A stretch of 64,000 bases of DNA from Podaxis mareebaensis (taxonomy: Eukaryota; Basidiomycota; Agaricomycetes; Agaricales; Agaricaceae), in assembly GCA_018524725.1 (NCBI GenBank), contig JAEUWP010000337.1, positions 62,001 through 126,000 on the forward strand, in the 5' to 3' direction. The translations under genes and the position numbers were made by a program. The notes under the pieces were generated by a model. That model did not search any database, was not told the origin of the DNA, and worked only from the letters and a program-made list of their open reading frames with translations. Within the stretch, counting starts at the first letter, position 1; every line of letters begins with the position of its first letter. This document shows, piece by piece, positions 12,001 through 23,330 of this stretch.

Positions 12001-13217
12001 TGCTGGTAACTCTAATCCCCGTGCGAGGTCTGAGGAAGGATACTCCGAGGATGGGACAATCAGCGTAACTCAACCGGAAATAGAACGCAGCCTTTCGTCT
12101 CCAGAAGATCGCTCCAGCACAACTTACTCGACTGAACGCTCAGAGCTTTCGGAATTTCCAGAAGAATTCGTCAAAGTCAGTATAGATGCGGATCCCAAGG
12201 TGTGGGAGGCAAGGAACGAACACCGTTATCGTGCTTCATTGATACATCGGTACCATAGTAGCCGTAAGTGACCGGCTGGTATGTCGTGCATTATTTGACG
12301 CTCACCGCGTGACTACGTAGTGTCCATAGCACTCTGGCAGCCAGTACCAGTGTCCGTTGGGGCTGTTGGCTATCTATCAAAGCCTTCTGGAAGCTTTGTG
12401 ACCTTGTTCAACGCGATCAATCCCCGCGAGTCTTGCGATCCCAATATTGCAAGCCTGCCGTCGGTCGCAGGCTACGGCGAGATTTCGATTGGCTCCCACA
12501 AACATGCAACACGGAACGCTGCGCTACGAGGTCTTGATGCTGTTGTCGGACTTCTTAGTTCCGGAAAGCGAGATGAAACACCGGCAAAGTGAGTGTTTTG
12601 ACATCCGTCCATACTGCTCACCGACAATGTAGAAAGTATTAGTCGCAGAGCTTCTTTCCCCCTTAGAACCGGCCACAGCGCCGCATATATGTATACCGAT
12701 TCGACAGAATATTATTACCTACGCAAGGTGGAAGCAGCCAAGGCGTGGTTCAAGGGCAATATAAACCACATCGTGGATGTTTATGGCGCGGAGCATAACA
12801 TTAGCAGGGAAAGCCTCATGCTCGGTACGTAACTGCTTGGGAATGCTTCGAAAAGAAGGCTGATTATCGCGAAGTCATTGGTGTTCTTCAAGCGCCAAAC
12901 TATGCTCTTTTTGTTAGCCATGAACATCCGGGTGGAAACGTGAGTGGTGCCTCATTGCCTCCATCGCGTGTGAGTTCTAAATGGGGGCTGTCCAGGTTCA
13001 CTTCCACGTATTGAGCTCGAAGCATGGTAAACCCTGGGGAACGTTCACTACCGATACTAAAGCATCGAACGAGCACGGAGGACCGCTTTACTTTGAACCA
13101 TCGGAGAAACCTCGTCGGTGTGCGTATAAAGTATCCATCAACGGTGACCCACCTAAGGCGGTACTTCTTGCTCGCTTGCGCTTCCCACCTGATTCGCCGG
13201 AACCCACGACGCAATAA
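9007..13217 (+). CDS. MLKL-like adaptor plus TKL protein kinase
   Basis: Fourteen exons (9007-9549, 9604-9765, 9821-9951, 10001-10139, 10192-10703, 10760-11216, 11271-11376, 11426-11590, 11642-11887, 11988-12263, 12321-12588, 12637-12824, 12875-12939, 12996-13217) sum to 1159 aa. Residues 1-180 are Ser/Pro-rich and disordered-looking. About 185-330 is all-helical (PIPGLTTTAKLLIKIWDAVQ, then FLKRYLKRDETL) and resembles the N-terminal adaptor of mixed-lineage-kinase-like proteins found in many mushroom kinases. The kinase domain (about 497-800) has Gly loop IGVGFFSDVYEG, Lys526 in VAVKV, catalytic loop HGDLKCAN (Asp646), DFG at 664-666 and WQAPE. All catalytic residues are present, though HGD replaces HRD. 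From about 890 a C-terminal domain conserved in Agaricomycetes (PVPVSVGAVGYLSKP, then NYALFVSHEHPGGNVHF) ends the protein. A cell-death or non-self-response role is inference. Confidence 0.9.
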
Positions 13218-14740
13218 ACTACCTCCATCATCACTTCTATTCAGCCGTTTTTTGCTAGCCTCTGTTTTGTAAATGTACTATCAGAGTACACGCCAATCAT
13301 GATTGTGGACACAATAACTAGAGCATTCGCATCCTTACACAGACAGAGTCATGGGCTGACATATCTAAGCCGCACGGCCTTGGGCATCAACGGGTTGGAT
13401 CATGCCATCTCTATTAGCGGGTGAACATGCCGTGGACTTCATCGCAGACCAAAAACCACAATCGTCAGTTAGAGGCATGATTATTTGAAACTTGTTCGAT
13501 CTTGAAGCTAAAAGCTTGATCCCTGGTCGACTAGGTGAAATGAAATTAGTGTTGGGCCACTCGTGCAAAGATATACCTTAGGACACCAAATTTCCAATGC
13601 TCGTTGGCTACCCTCAATTTGTGGGAGGATATTGTGGGCGGGCTTCCACTTAAACGCCTATTTTCTACTTGGGATCATCCCTTGGTAACGAACAAGAATA
13701 ACGAATGGTTCCTGTCATCATAGCTTAGCTAGCCAAGGGTGTCTGGACTTTTCGGGGAATCCCTTTCTTCAGATGAGAGGGCCCCCTATTGTATCGAAGG
13801 ATGTCTTGGAAAGACTCTTGCGTCTGCGGTGCCCGAGTCTAGGATCTAAGCAATTGACGGCCAGGGAGCGCCGTTCGATGGTCATCCGACCCGATATTCA
13901 ACTCCCTAATGTTGAGCCCCTTGCGGAAACATCCTTCTGAGCTGAACAATTTTTGCCTCTGGGGTTGCGGTAAAACCGGGCTCTTAGAATGTCAGACCGG
14001 GTCATTCTGTCAGCTGATGGCGCCTACTTATACACTCGGATTTGACGACACGTGATGATTAATGTATTGGGAGCGACAAGGGTTCAGTTGACAGCATTCA
14101 ACCAGTCTGCACTGTGCAGGGTTGCGAAGCAACCCCACTGCAAGGGCGCAGCATGGGGTGCCACCACCTCTTTTCTACTCACAACTTGCCTTACCAATTG
14201 CGCTCATGATTTAGCTTGCGTATGTCTGGGACCGGGAATCCGTCACGAGAATAGTGAAGAGGGGCCTCATGCAAGTCACAACTTCCATGGCCCCCCATTT
14301 CCGAAGAACGAAACCTTGCCGGAAGCTTGATGTGGATTTCCTTCTAGTGTTCTATGGTCATGTGGGGGCTATGCTATGTTCTTCGAGGCTTTGGGAGCTA
14401 GCCCGCATGCGCTGTTCTGTGCATGCACAGCAAGGAAGCTTAGATGGGATCTGAATTACTGACGAGGTTGCTCCCAACCCTTTCTTATTTGGTTCAGGTT
14501 CAATTATCTGACAACTTACTAGCAGTCTAGAGCATTTTTGGTGAATAGTCACTCAAGGCCAACTCGAGACGTATATTTCACAGTGCAAAACGTAAATCTC
14601 TGCCAATGCAATGGCCTAGTCGTATTCCCTGTGAACAGTTTGTGTGACCATGTTCCGGCGTCAAGCTTAGAATGGGTATCAGCGCCTCGTACCTACTTAT
14701 AAAGTGACACTCCTCCGTTATGCTCAGACGAGACCCGGCT
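13218..14740. other. Intergenic, one hairpin-forming sequence
   Basis: This 1.5-kb gap between the kinase and the first DUF6535 gene has only short unsupported frames. An inverted repeat at 14115-14142 (GGGTTGC, loop GAA, GCAACCC, extended by TGCA/TGCA arms) could form a hairpin of about 11 bp with a bulge. Nothing else was recognised. Confidence 0.45.
14698..14703 (+). promoter_or_regulatory. TATA-box-like element of DUF6535 gene A
   Basis: TATAAA lies 43 bp upstream of the ATG at 14741. The next paralog has TATAAG 38 bp upstream of its ATG within a similar pyrimidine-flanked context (CTTATAA). The shared position supports a core promoter, but transcription starts are not known. Confidence 0.4.
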
Positions 14741-16749
14741 ATGTCTTCTCCAATCAACTTGTTGTCTCCGACAAATATGCTCACTGCAGTGAGTATTTTT
14801 TGCGTTGTGATTCTGGTGCAACTGTTGTACTGACTAGGTCTTTCAAAGTCTCCGTCGCCAATTTCGCCCCTACCTCTGAGCATATCCATGCAAAGTGACG
14901 CGTTTGAAGAGGCGAGGAAGCCCCAAAAGGACACTGATCCTTGGGAGGTCTGCAATGGTTGCGCGAGGAAGCACACCAACGACTTATGCGAGAGCTGGAG
15001 GGATGAAGTTGACAAGTTGCTCATCTTTGTGAGTTTTATGATGCAATACAAGATCTCCGAAGCCTCATTCATATGTCAGGCCGGTTTGTTCTCTGGTGTC
15101 GTGACCGCATTTGCTATCGAATCATATCAGGCTGTGAGGGAAGACCCTGCGGAAACGACCGTTCTCCTGCTCAGGACCGTTATCCTTCAACTCGACAACA
15201 TGACCAACCCGCAGCCAAACATACCGATTGACCTCAGCCCCCGCTTACCCCCAGCTTCATCGTCAGATAGACGAATCAATACCTTCTGGTTCCTCAGTTT
15301 GGCTCTCAGTTTGTCAACCGTCATGGCCGGAATCCTCTGCTTGCAATGGATCCGTGAATACGGTCGTAATGCGAATGTACCCCATCGCGAAGATGTCGCG
15401 CTTCACCATATGCATTACGAAGGCATGAAAAAATGGCATGTTTTCACGATCCTCCGCGCCCTTCCTCTTCTCCTCATTGCCGCTCTACTTCTCTTCTTCG
15501 CCGGTTTCATTGAAGTCTTGTGGGAAGTCGACAAAGTGGCAGCCATCCTTGTCGTCATCGTTGTTGGAATTGCGTTCTTTTTTATCCTCATGACCACTCT
15601 ATTGCCTACCCTTCAATGCCTCTGGATATGCGTTTTCCCGGGCACTGATTTCTCCCAATGCCCCTACAAATCTCCCCAGGCATGGATATTCCACAAATCC
15701 GTGACTCTCCTCTCTTATTTCGTCCATCGTTTGATACGGCCTCAATGCAAAGCAGGGCACTCGAATAGCTTTTCCGATCTCCTTAAGATCCAGCACTGGC
15801 AAGATTACGACCAGTTTTTACGCAAACATCGAGATACGTTCGCGAAGGTCAAATTGCGAGATGTGGGTCGTGGCATTGCTGGTATTGGTGAAATGTTCGT
15901 GCAGCATCAGAGAGTTGTGGAAGCTGTGTGCCGTTGCCTCCGCGATTTGAAACCCGAGGTAGCACTCGACGCCTCACTTGCAAGTTTGAACCCTCGTCGC
16001 GTGGCTTCGGTTCATGAACGCATAATAGCCAATCGCTTTGTGTCCCCGATGAAGAAAAAAGAGTATGTGCACGACCTCATCGTCGCACACACTCTGGAAC
16101 ATTTTGCAGAGAAGATGGAACAAGGACATATGTCACCGGCTCTGCTCCAGCAGCGACTGGATCTATTTTTGAAGATCAACGAAGGTGGATGGTTGGATCA
16201 AGATTTGGAGTGCCCAGTAAATCGGAATAATGTAACCTTGGTGTCTCGGGGTATGTGTTTTATTCTTCCCATAATTCTCCCATTTCTAAGCAAGGCAATT
16301 CAGATATCAGGGAAAGGGTGCTACTTTGCATCTGTCTCATGCTGCGAAAGAACCTTGAATGTAAAACGACGCACACCAATGGTGCATTTGAAATCATTCG
16401 TTCGATCTTCTTGGAGACCCCTGCCCAGGACCCGGTTCCACCGTTGGCTGTCGGCGCCCTGAACGACTTGGTTACATGGATTCACAGAGGACCGTCCAAC
16501 CGGACTGTGGATCCTAATTTCGACCCCGAAAAGAGGCTGAAGCAAGGCATACTGTTCCATAAACTCGTCCTCGTTTGCAAGGGTGACAACGACCGCGCAG
16601 TAGTCGATGAATATCGTCGACGGCTGGACGACGAGATCAAGGTCATGTTTGGGAAACAGCTGGAGACAGTGGACGATTCTATGCCGAGACCAAGGTTCCC
16701 TCACCTGTCGAGGTATATGACTTGGCGGGGCCTGGGCTCTAGTAGGTAG
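14741..16749 (+). CDS. DUF6535 family membrane protein, paralog A
   Basis: Four exons (14741-14788, 14849-15028, 15080-16250, 16304-16749) sum to 614 aa. The first exon is a 16-residue Ser-rich leader; this start was chosen because paralogs B and C have matching short leader exons in the same phase. DPWEVC (about 47) opens the DUF6535 region, and KLLIF joins AGLFSGVVTAFAIESY exactly across an intron. Hydrophobic segments lie at about 78-94, 143-168 (TFWFLSLALSLSTVMAGILC), 205-228 and 233-258. The C-terminal half is soluble-looking and helical, with LRDLKPEVALDASLASLNPRR and a final THTNGAFEIIRSI block. DUF6535 proteins are widespread in Agaricomycetes and have no established function. This is the first of three tandem copies. 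Confidence 0.9.
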
Positions 16750-17804
16750 ACTAGGCACAGAATTTCGGACTCATCCAAAAACCTGCTTTGCGTTTACGTA
16801 TATGATACCCCTTTTTGTGTGGTCGGGGTGACATGGTAGAAGATTGTCTTGATACCCATAAGAACTGATGCATTAGATAGTCGGTCACCACGAAGTTCAG
16901 TGAGAATAAATATTTAGAACCGGCGTCCCAAGGAACCCTATCGTGGCCGGATCAGAAAAAATTGCCATCTATTTGGATCTTGGACGTTTGAACTACTACT
17001 CATCCCATGCGAATTTGGACCCGTTTGCTGTTCGTCAAGTCTTTTTTTTAATCCGGTGTTCGTCTTAACGCCATGAGCGTTTTGTTAAGCGCTCATGGAT
17101 CTGATACATCGTGGTCGTCGGCAGGTAAGAAACACCATTAACGCCACCGTGACCGATGACCAGTAGCTCACCTCAGCGTTGTCCGGGTTCGTGGACACCC
17201 GACAGCCGTTCTATGTCGGTAATGACCACATAGCCTCGCCCTAAGCAAGCGCCTTGGACCCTAGCCTCCCACAGCCCTCATACAGTCCTCATGCCAGCTA
17301 TGTCCCACCCTCACACATCACATCGGATCGCAAGGAAAGCCGGAGCCTGGTCGGTTTAAGTTTGTCGAAAACATGAGGTCCTTGAATTCTTTCGGATGCT
17401 ATATGGCCATTGACCTCCCGCAAGTTGTTCTTCAGAAATAATGCCTTGCGACAGAAAGGAGGAGATAGAGCTTCAAAGCTCCACCGATCGACACGTAGGG
17501 AGAATGAATGTATGACAAAGGCCCAACAGTTGAGTATCCTATCCGATCGTGGACTCTGCTGTTCCTCCGAGTCAATCATCTGACGGTTGGGAACTTCTCA
17601 ATGAATTACATGAACGATAGCCGATGTCCCAGAACAGAATTCCATCCCTCGAGACGTGAATCCCTGCCAAAGTTCGTTGGCGCCCGCTCGACGAGTCTCC
17701 CGTGACATCGGAAGAACTCAGAAACATGTTTTTCGGCGCTAAACCTGGAGTTTCTCGTATCCTCCTTATAAGATGGCACCCTTGGGCTATGCTCCCCAGT
17801 ACAA
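16750..17804. other. Intergenic with a 9-bp perfect inverted repeat
   Basis: About 1.05 kb between DUF6535 copies A and B. CCATGAGCG (17071-17079) and CGCTCATGG (17090-17098) are perfect arms around a 10-nt loop, preceded by a run of T at 17042-17049. Frames on either strand are short and unsupported. Confidence 0.45.
17767..17772 (+). promoter_or_regulatory. TATA-box-like element of DUF6535 gene B
   Basis: TATAAG lies 38 bp upstream of the ATG at 17805, matching the position of the TATAAA element of paralog A. No equivalent was seen before paralog C. Confidence 0.35.
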
Positions 17805-19915
17805 ATGTCTCCTTCAGCCCACTCGGCCTCCCAACCAAGCATACTTACTGGGGTAAATATTTTCGATTGCGACTGTGTGAATGCTGTACTGACCAACCTT
17901 CAAGTCGTCCCCACCAATTTCGGCCTCATCCTCTAACATGTCTATGAGGAGCGATGCGCTTGATGGCCCCAAGAAAACTGGAAAGGACGTCGACCCTTGG
18001 GAGACCTGCAACGGCTACGCGAAGAAGCACACTGAAGATCTATGTGAAAGTTGGAGGGACGAAGTGGACAAATTGCTCATCTTCGTAAGTGTTTGCATGA
18101 TATCGTTCGTGCGTCGTCAAAACACCTCACCACGATCCCGTATCCCAGGCCGGTTTGTTTTCTGGCGTCGTGACTGCGTTCGCCATTGAGTCATACCATT
18201 CCATGCAAGAGGATCCCGCAGAAGTAACCGTGCTCCTGCTCAAGACTATCATCCTCCAACTCGACAACATGACCCATCCTCAGCCAAATGCTCTAATCGA
18301 CCTTGACCCCCGTACGGAGGACGTCACACGGAGAACTAAGCGGATCAACACCTTCTGGTTTCTTAGCCTGGCCCTCAGTTTATCCACTGTTATGGTTGGA
18401 ATCCTCTGCTTGCAATGGATTCGTGCATATAGGCGCAACGCGACTGTGCCTCATCGCGAAGACGTTGCGCTCCATCATATGCGTTATGAAGGTATGAAGA
18501 AGTGGCAGGTCTTCAAGATCCTTAGCACCTTGCCGCTTCTCCTCATCGCCGCTCTGCTTCTTTTCTTTCTTGGCTTCATTGAAGTCCTGTGGGAAGTGGA
18601 TAAGATAGCAGCAGTGCTCGTCTGCATCGTGGTTGGGATCGCATTCTCCTTCATCCTTTCGACGGCCGTTCTTCCTACTTTCCAATGTCTTTACATCCTC
18701 ACCTTCCCACAAGCTCGATTTACTCAATGTCCATATAAGTCTCCCCAGGCATGGATGTTCCACAAACTTGTGGCATTCATCTCTTATCTCGTCCATCGCC
18801 TGAAGTCAGGGTCATCTGAGCCCACCACGGAGTCGCCGAGCAAATTCTCTGACCTCTTCAGAGTTCAGAGTTGGCTTGAGTACGACAGCTTTCTGCGCAG
18901 ACGACGCGATAACCAGGCAAAAGATGGAATACAGGATGTTGGGCGTGGTTTGGCCTGGATTGGCGACACTTTCGTTCAGCACCAGGAGGTAGTAGAAGCT
19001 GTGTGTCGGTGTCTCCGGGATCTGGACCCACAAGTCGCCCTCGAAGCCACGCTTGCACGGATGGACCCTCGTCGGGCCGAGCTCGCTCGACAGGTTCGAG
19101 GTCGCACTTGCGCACCAACTAAGCGAGTTGTTTATACGCGCCGGCGTACCCAATCGAGCATCATGCGGGATCGTGTCGTCGTATACGCATTAGAGCACTT
19201 TGCCGAGAAGATTGAGAAACGCCATATGTCACCGAACCTCTTATGCCAGCAACTGGACCTATTCCTTAAGATTAACGGGGAAGATGGCATGGACGAAAGC
19301 GTAGAATGCCCGGTAAACCGTCATAACGTGACCATGATACGCCGAGGTATGTCACCTTATTTGCTGCTCGTCGGACTCTGTTAACATCATCCCATAGATA
19401 CGAGGGAACAAATCCTGCGATGTATCTGCGCAATGCTAAAAGAGGACTTGGATTGTGGTACGACACATACGAACGGAGCCTACGAAATCATTCGTTCCAT
19501 CCTTGTGGAGAATCCTATCGACACTTCGGTACCGGAAATTGTTTCGAAGACATTGGACGAGCTACTGGAGTGGACCTCAAAGGAACCCTCGAGCTCATCC
19601 CCTAGCGAGAGGCGCTCATGCTACCCAGAGGGAAGGCTGAAGCAAGCGATACCGTTTCACAAACTCATACTTGTTTGCAAAGGTGACAGCGATCGAACCA
19701 TCATCGAGGACTACCGCCAGCGGTTGGACAAGTTTATTAGGAACAGACTCAGACAGGAATTAGATGCGGTAGAGACCCCCATGAGGTTTCCCAAATACCC
19801 TTACCTAACGAGATATATCATCTCTCGAGGATTAGTCCTTGGAGATGGTGACTTGGCCCCCCAAGGACATGACGTGGCGGCCCGCGACTCGTACATTGAT
19901 AAATGCCCTGTATAA
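17805..19915 (+). CDS. DUF6535 family membrane protein, paralog B
   Basis: Four exons (17805-17852, 17905-18084, 18149-19346, 19398-19915) sum to 647 aa. Exon 1 (48 nt) and exon 2 (180 nt) have the same lengths as in paralog A, and all intron phases match. DPWETC, the AGLFSGVVTAFAIESYHSM segment and INTFWFLSLALSLSTVM carry the DUF6535 signature, with four hydrophobic segments as in A. The middle region differs from A by an insert rich in Arg and Ser around APTKRVVYTRRRTQSS. The protein also has a longer C-terminal tail than A and C, ending after YIISRGLVLGDGDLAPQGHD. Function is unknown. The close similarity to A and C with divergence outside the membrane block points to repeated tandem duplication. 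Confidence 0.9.
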
Positions 19916-20338
19916 ACAGATTCTTGACTTTCGCACCGCATAGGCTATTCACGAATCTTTACGATGCTCTAAGCTTACTTGACTCTTGACGTGTCCCGTA
20001 GATCGCGGTTCTGCATAGTTCTGATCATCCACACATCATCCACATTATCTAAATCTCTGTCGAAACTTGTCTATGATGATCTTATCAGTTTTGATCTCAC
20101 CATTGACCTCTCCGTCCAACGAGTGTCAGAAGCGTTTGCATGGATCTATCGTCGATTACTAGCTCGTGTCCGCTACTACCCATCCGTATGAAATGTCTAC
20201 CGGTGCACTGTCGACTAAATTCTGACTCGCCAGTGGGTCTTTTATGCAGTTAGCCGTGAGCGCCTTGCTCTGTGCATCTGCTTCTTAAGTCAGTCGACAT
20301 GAAGGTTGGAGCCGCCCTTCTTTTCTCACCTAATCCAG
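19916..20338. other. Intergenic between DUF6535 copies B and C
   Basis: About 420 bp with no supported coding sequence. It presumably holds the promoter of copy C. Confidence 0.5.
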
Positions 20339-22379
20339 ATGCTTTCGTCGCCTCCGAACTCTATGCCGCAGGGGGTAAGTCCATGGGCACCATTGGGTAG
20401 TTGAGATAGTCTCATAGACAAACCTTTCCATATTACATAAGCCTGTCACACCAGTGGCATTGCCCTTCAACCACCCTGTCAGAATAAATAAACCAAGTAC
20501 TCCTGGTACTCCTGTAGCGGCAGATGCACCAAAGAGGGAGAAAGAAGATGACCCTTGGGAAGTCTGCGGTGAATTTGCAAAGAGGTATGCCGACGAAGAA
20601 AATGCAAGCTGGAAGGAGGAAGTAGACAAGCTATTAGTCTTCGTAGGTTTCGTAATCAGTTAGATATGAATTGTGTTTAGAACTCACGTCTCGTCTGTTC
20701 CAGGCCGGTCTGTTTTCAGGAGTTGTAACCGCTTTCGCCCTCGAATCATACCATGCCGTTAAGGAGGACCCCGCGGAAACCACAGTACTGCTGCTCAGAA
20801 CGATGATCCGCCAACTCGATAACATGACCAATCCGCAACCGGGCGCTCTCATCGATCTTAATCCTCGAGTCGATATCCCCCAATCGGCTCGATGGATTAA
20901 CACCTTTTGGTTCCTTAGCTTGGCTCTCAGTTTGTCAACGGTCATGGCTGGAATCCTATGCCTCCAGTGGATACGTGAGTACGGTCGTAATGCGAACATC
21001 CCTCACCGCCAACATCTCGCGATTCGCTACATGCGGCACGAGGGGATGAAAAAGTGGCAAGTCTTCAAGGTTCTTAGCGCTTTGCCGCTTCTTCTCCTCG
21101 CCGCCCTTCTACTCTTCTTTGCGGGACTTATTGCAATTTTATGGGATGTTGACAAGGGAGCCGCGATCCTGGCATCAATCGTAGTCGGAATTGCGTTCTT
21201 GTTCATTTCAACTACAACTATACTCCCCAGCTTCCAGAGTCTATGGATCATAGTCTTCCCACGTGCTCAAGCATCACAATGCCCATACAAATCCCCCCAA
21301 GCCTGGATATCTTACAAACTTGTAATGTCCCTGCACCGTTCAATTCGCAACTTGGTATCGAGGTGTCTCGGGAGAAAAGAAGAAACACCAGACATGTTCA
21401 AATTCCGAACTTGGTTGGACTATGATTGGCTTTTGCTCAATCACCGCCAAGAAGCAGGAGCCCCAGAGGCAGCCGACGTGGGGCGAGGGCTTGGTTGGAT
21501 CGGAACCACCTTTTTCCAACACCAAAGGCTCGCAGAAGCCATCTGTCAGTGCCTTAGAGACCTGGACTACCATGTCGTACTCGAGGCCTTCCTTGCGCAG
21601 ATGGATCCTCGCCGGGCAGAAGCCGTCAGACGGGCTCAGCAGAAACTCGGGTTGCACCAGTCGCCTTACGAGGAGCCTGAGCCCTCGAAGATCGAGTATA
21701 TGCAAGATCTTATTATATCGCACACTCTAGAACATTTAGCAGCAAATGTGGAGCAGGGGCATATGTCACAAGTCTTGCTGTCTCAGCGAGTGGACTTGTT
21801 CCTAAAAATCAATGGAAAATCGTGGACTATGGACGCAGACATCGACTGCCCAGTCAACAGAGTCAACGTAGCCTTGATTGATCAAGGTAAATCCTAGAAA
21901 CCCTTCCGCCTCTCCAGCTGATTATTTCCACAGACACAAGGCTGTGGATATTGCAGTGCATCCACCAGATGTTGAAGAAGAATATCGAGTGTAACCAAAC
22001 CCATACCATTGGCGCCTTCGAAATCATTCGTTATATTTGTATTGAAGCCTCTACCCAGCACGTGGCTGCATCACTCATAGGGAAGACCTTGGAGGAACTG
22101 CTACGGTGGGTAGCAAGGGGGATGCCTTCTCAACGGGCGGATGGGAAGAGCGAGCTCGACCCAGAGAAAAGGTTGAGGCAAGGCACCCTATTCTGCAAGC
22201 TCACGCTGGTATCCCGGGCAGGCCCCTATGAGAAGATAGTCAAAAAATATCGTGCAGGGTTGGACGCTCTAATCAAGGAGGAATTTGGACGACAGCTGGA
22301 TGCAATGCAGGGAGTCACTGGGAAGCCCAGTTCTTTCCCCTATCTAGCAAAATATCTCGCTTGGCGGGGACTTGAGTAA
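20339..22379 (+). CDS. DUF6535 family membrane protein, paralog C
   Basis: Four exons (20339-20374, 20442-20642, 20704-21886, 21934-22379) sum to 621 aa. The leader exon encodes 12 residues (MLSSPPNSMPQG). Exon 2 is slightly longer than in A and B and carries a Thr/Pro/Ala-rich stretch before DDPWEVC. The DUF6535 block (AGLFSGVVTAFALESYHAV, TFWFLSLALSLSTVMAGILC) and the four hydrophobic segments are intact. Exon 4 has exactly the same length as in A (446 nt) and encodes the shared ending YLAKYLAWRGLE. The third membrane segment reads FFAGLIAILWDVDKGAAILA, close to the FFAGFIEVLWEVDK of A. The copy looks fully intact, so all three genes may be expressed. Function is unknown. Confidence 0.9.
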
Positions 22380-23330
22380 TGAGGAGGGGAAGTCGGGTAA
22401 GTATGCGAGCATGTCAGCAGTCGATTAAGGGCTTCTACCCAAAGGGAATAGTGGATTGAATAGGGGTAGAGCAGATGGTATGTACGGGGGAAGAAATAAA
22501 GAACTCAGCGTGGATGCGATAGTGTATAACATCACTGAGTGATTTTCGGATATGAGATGGAGCGTTTGCGAATGGAATTGATATAAAAACGAGAAGAGGA
22601 GAGTGAGAGATTGAAAAGAGAGTCTGTATCAAGTCAATAAAAAGAAAGGTATAATGCTGTATTTATATATGAGGCACCTATAAACATCGTATTCACGCAC
22701 CTTTGGGACGTTTTAAATTTGGTCAGTCATCGCTTAATCCGGTCATGAACCGACTCTTTCGTGGCCTTCAGGTGCCGTCCACGATCATTATTTGTGCTCT
22801 TAGCACATGTTTCACCCCAACAACGACTAAGAATTTGATATACGTATCAATGCTGAGTACTGAGATTCAGCAAGCCTGACACCGCGTACTTTAAGTGTAT
22901 TTATACAACTCCGGCTAAAAATAGCCATTATCAATGAATGACGTCAGGTCAACGAATTTCAAGGTATACGACTGGCGGGTTGGGAGAGACTCGGGGTTGC
23001 CAAGGCATTGAATTCCCGCTTCATATCTAGGTGGGTATGAGGGAATGGCAGCCCGACATGTCCGCCTTGAAGCTTATCCTTTATATTTAATCTTGCAAAA
23101 AGCGCTCGGTATACTTGCCGTTTGCTCAAGTGTTCGTGCCATGCCTTTGCAACCCGTTGCTCAAGTGCTGATATTTAACCAAGCTCACTCGAAGGGCCAC
23201 TCGGCGACCTTCGACTGCCCCCGGTTGTAATTGTCCTCGCTGACACGTTCACACGGCCAGCTTCGAACCTCCCACTGCCCGTATCCTCCAATCCCCAGGT
23301 CAGCTACCACATATCCCCGTCCGAAACATC
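22380..23330. other. Intergenic, nothing recognised
   Basis: About 950 bp between the DUF6535 triplet and the F-box gene. No supported frame was seen. Confidence 0.5.

Noticed and set aside
14888..14890. ATG as the start of DUF6535 copy A
   Set aside because: The frame continues upstream through an acceptor at 14848 to a 16-codon leader exon (14741-14788) that paralogs B and C share in phase.
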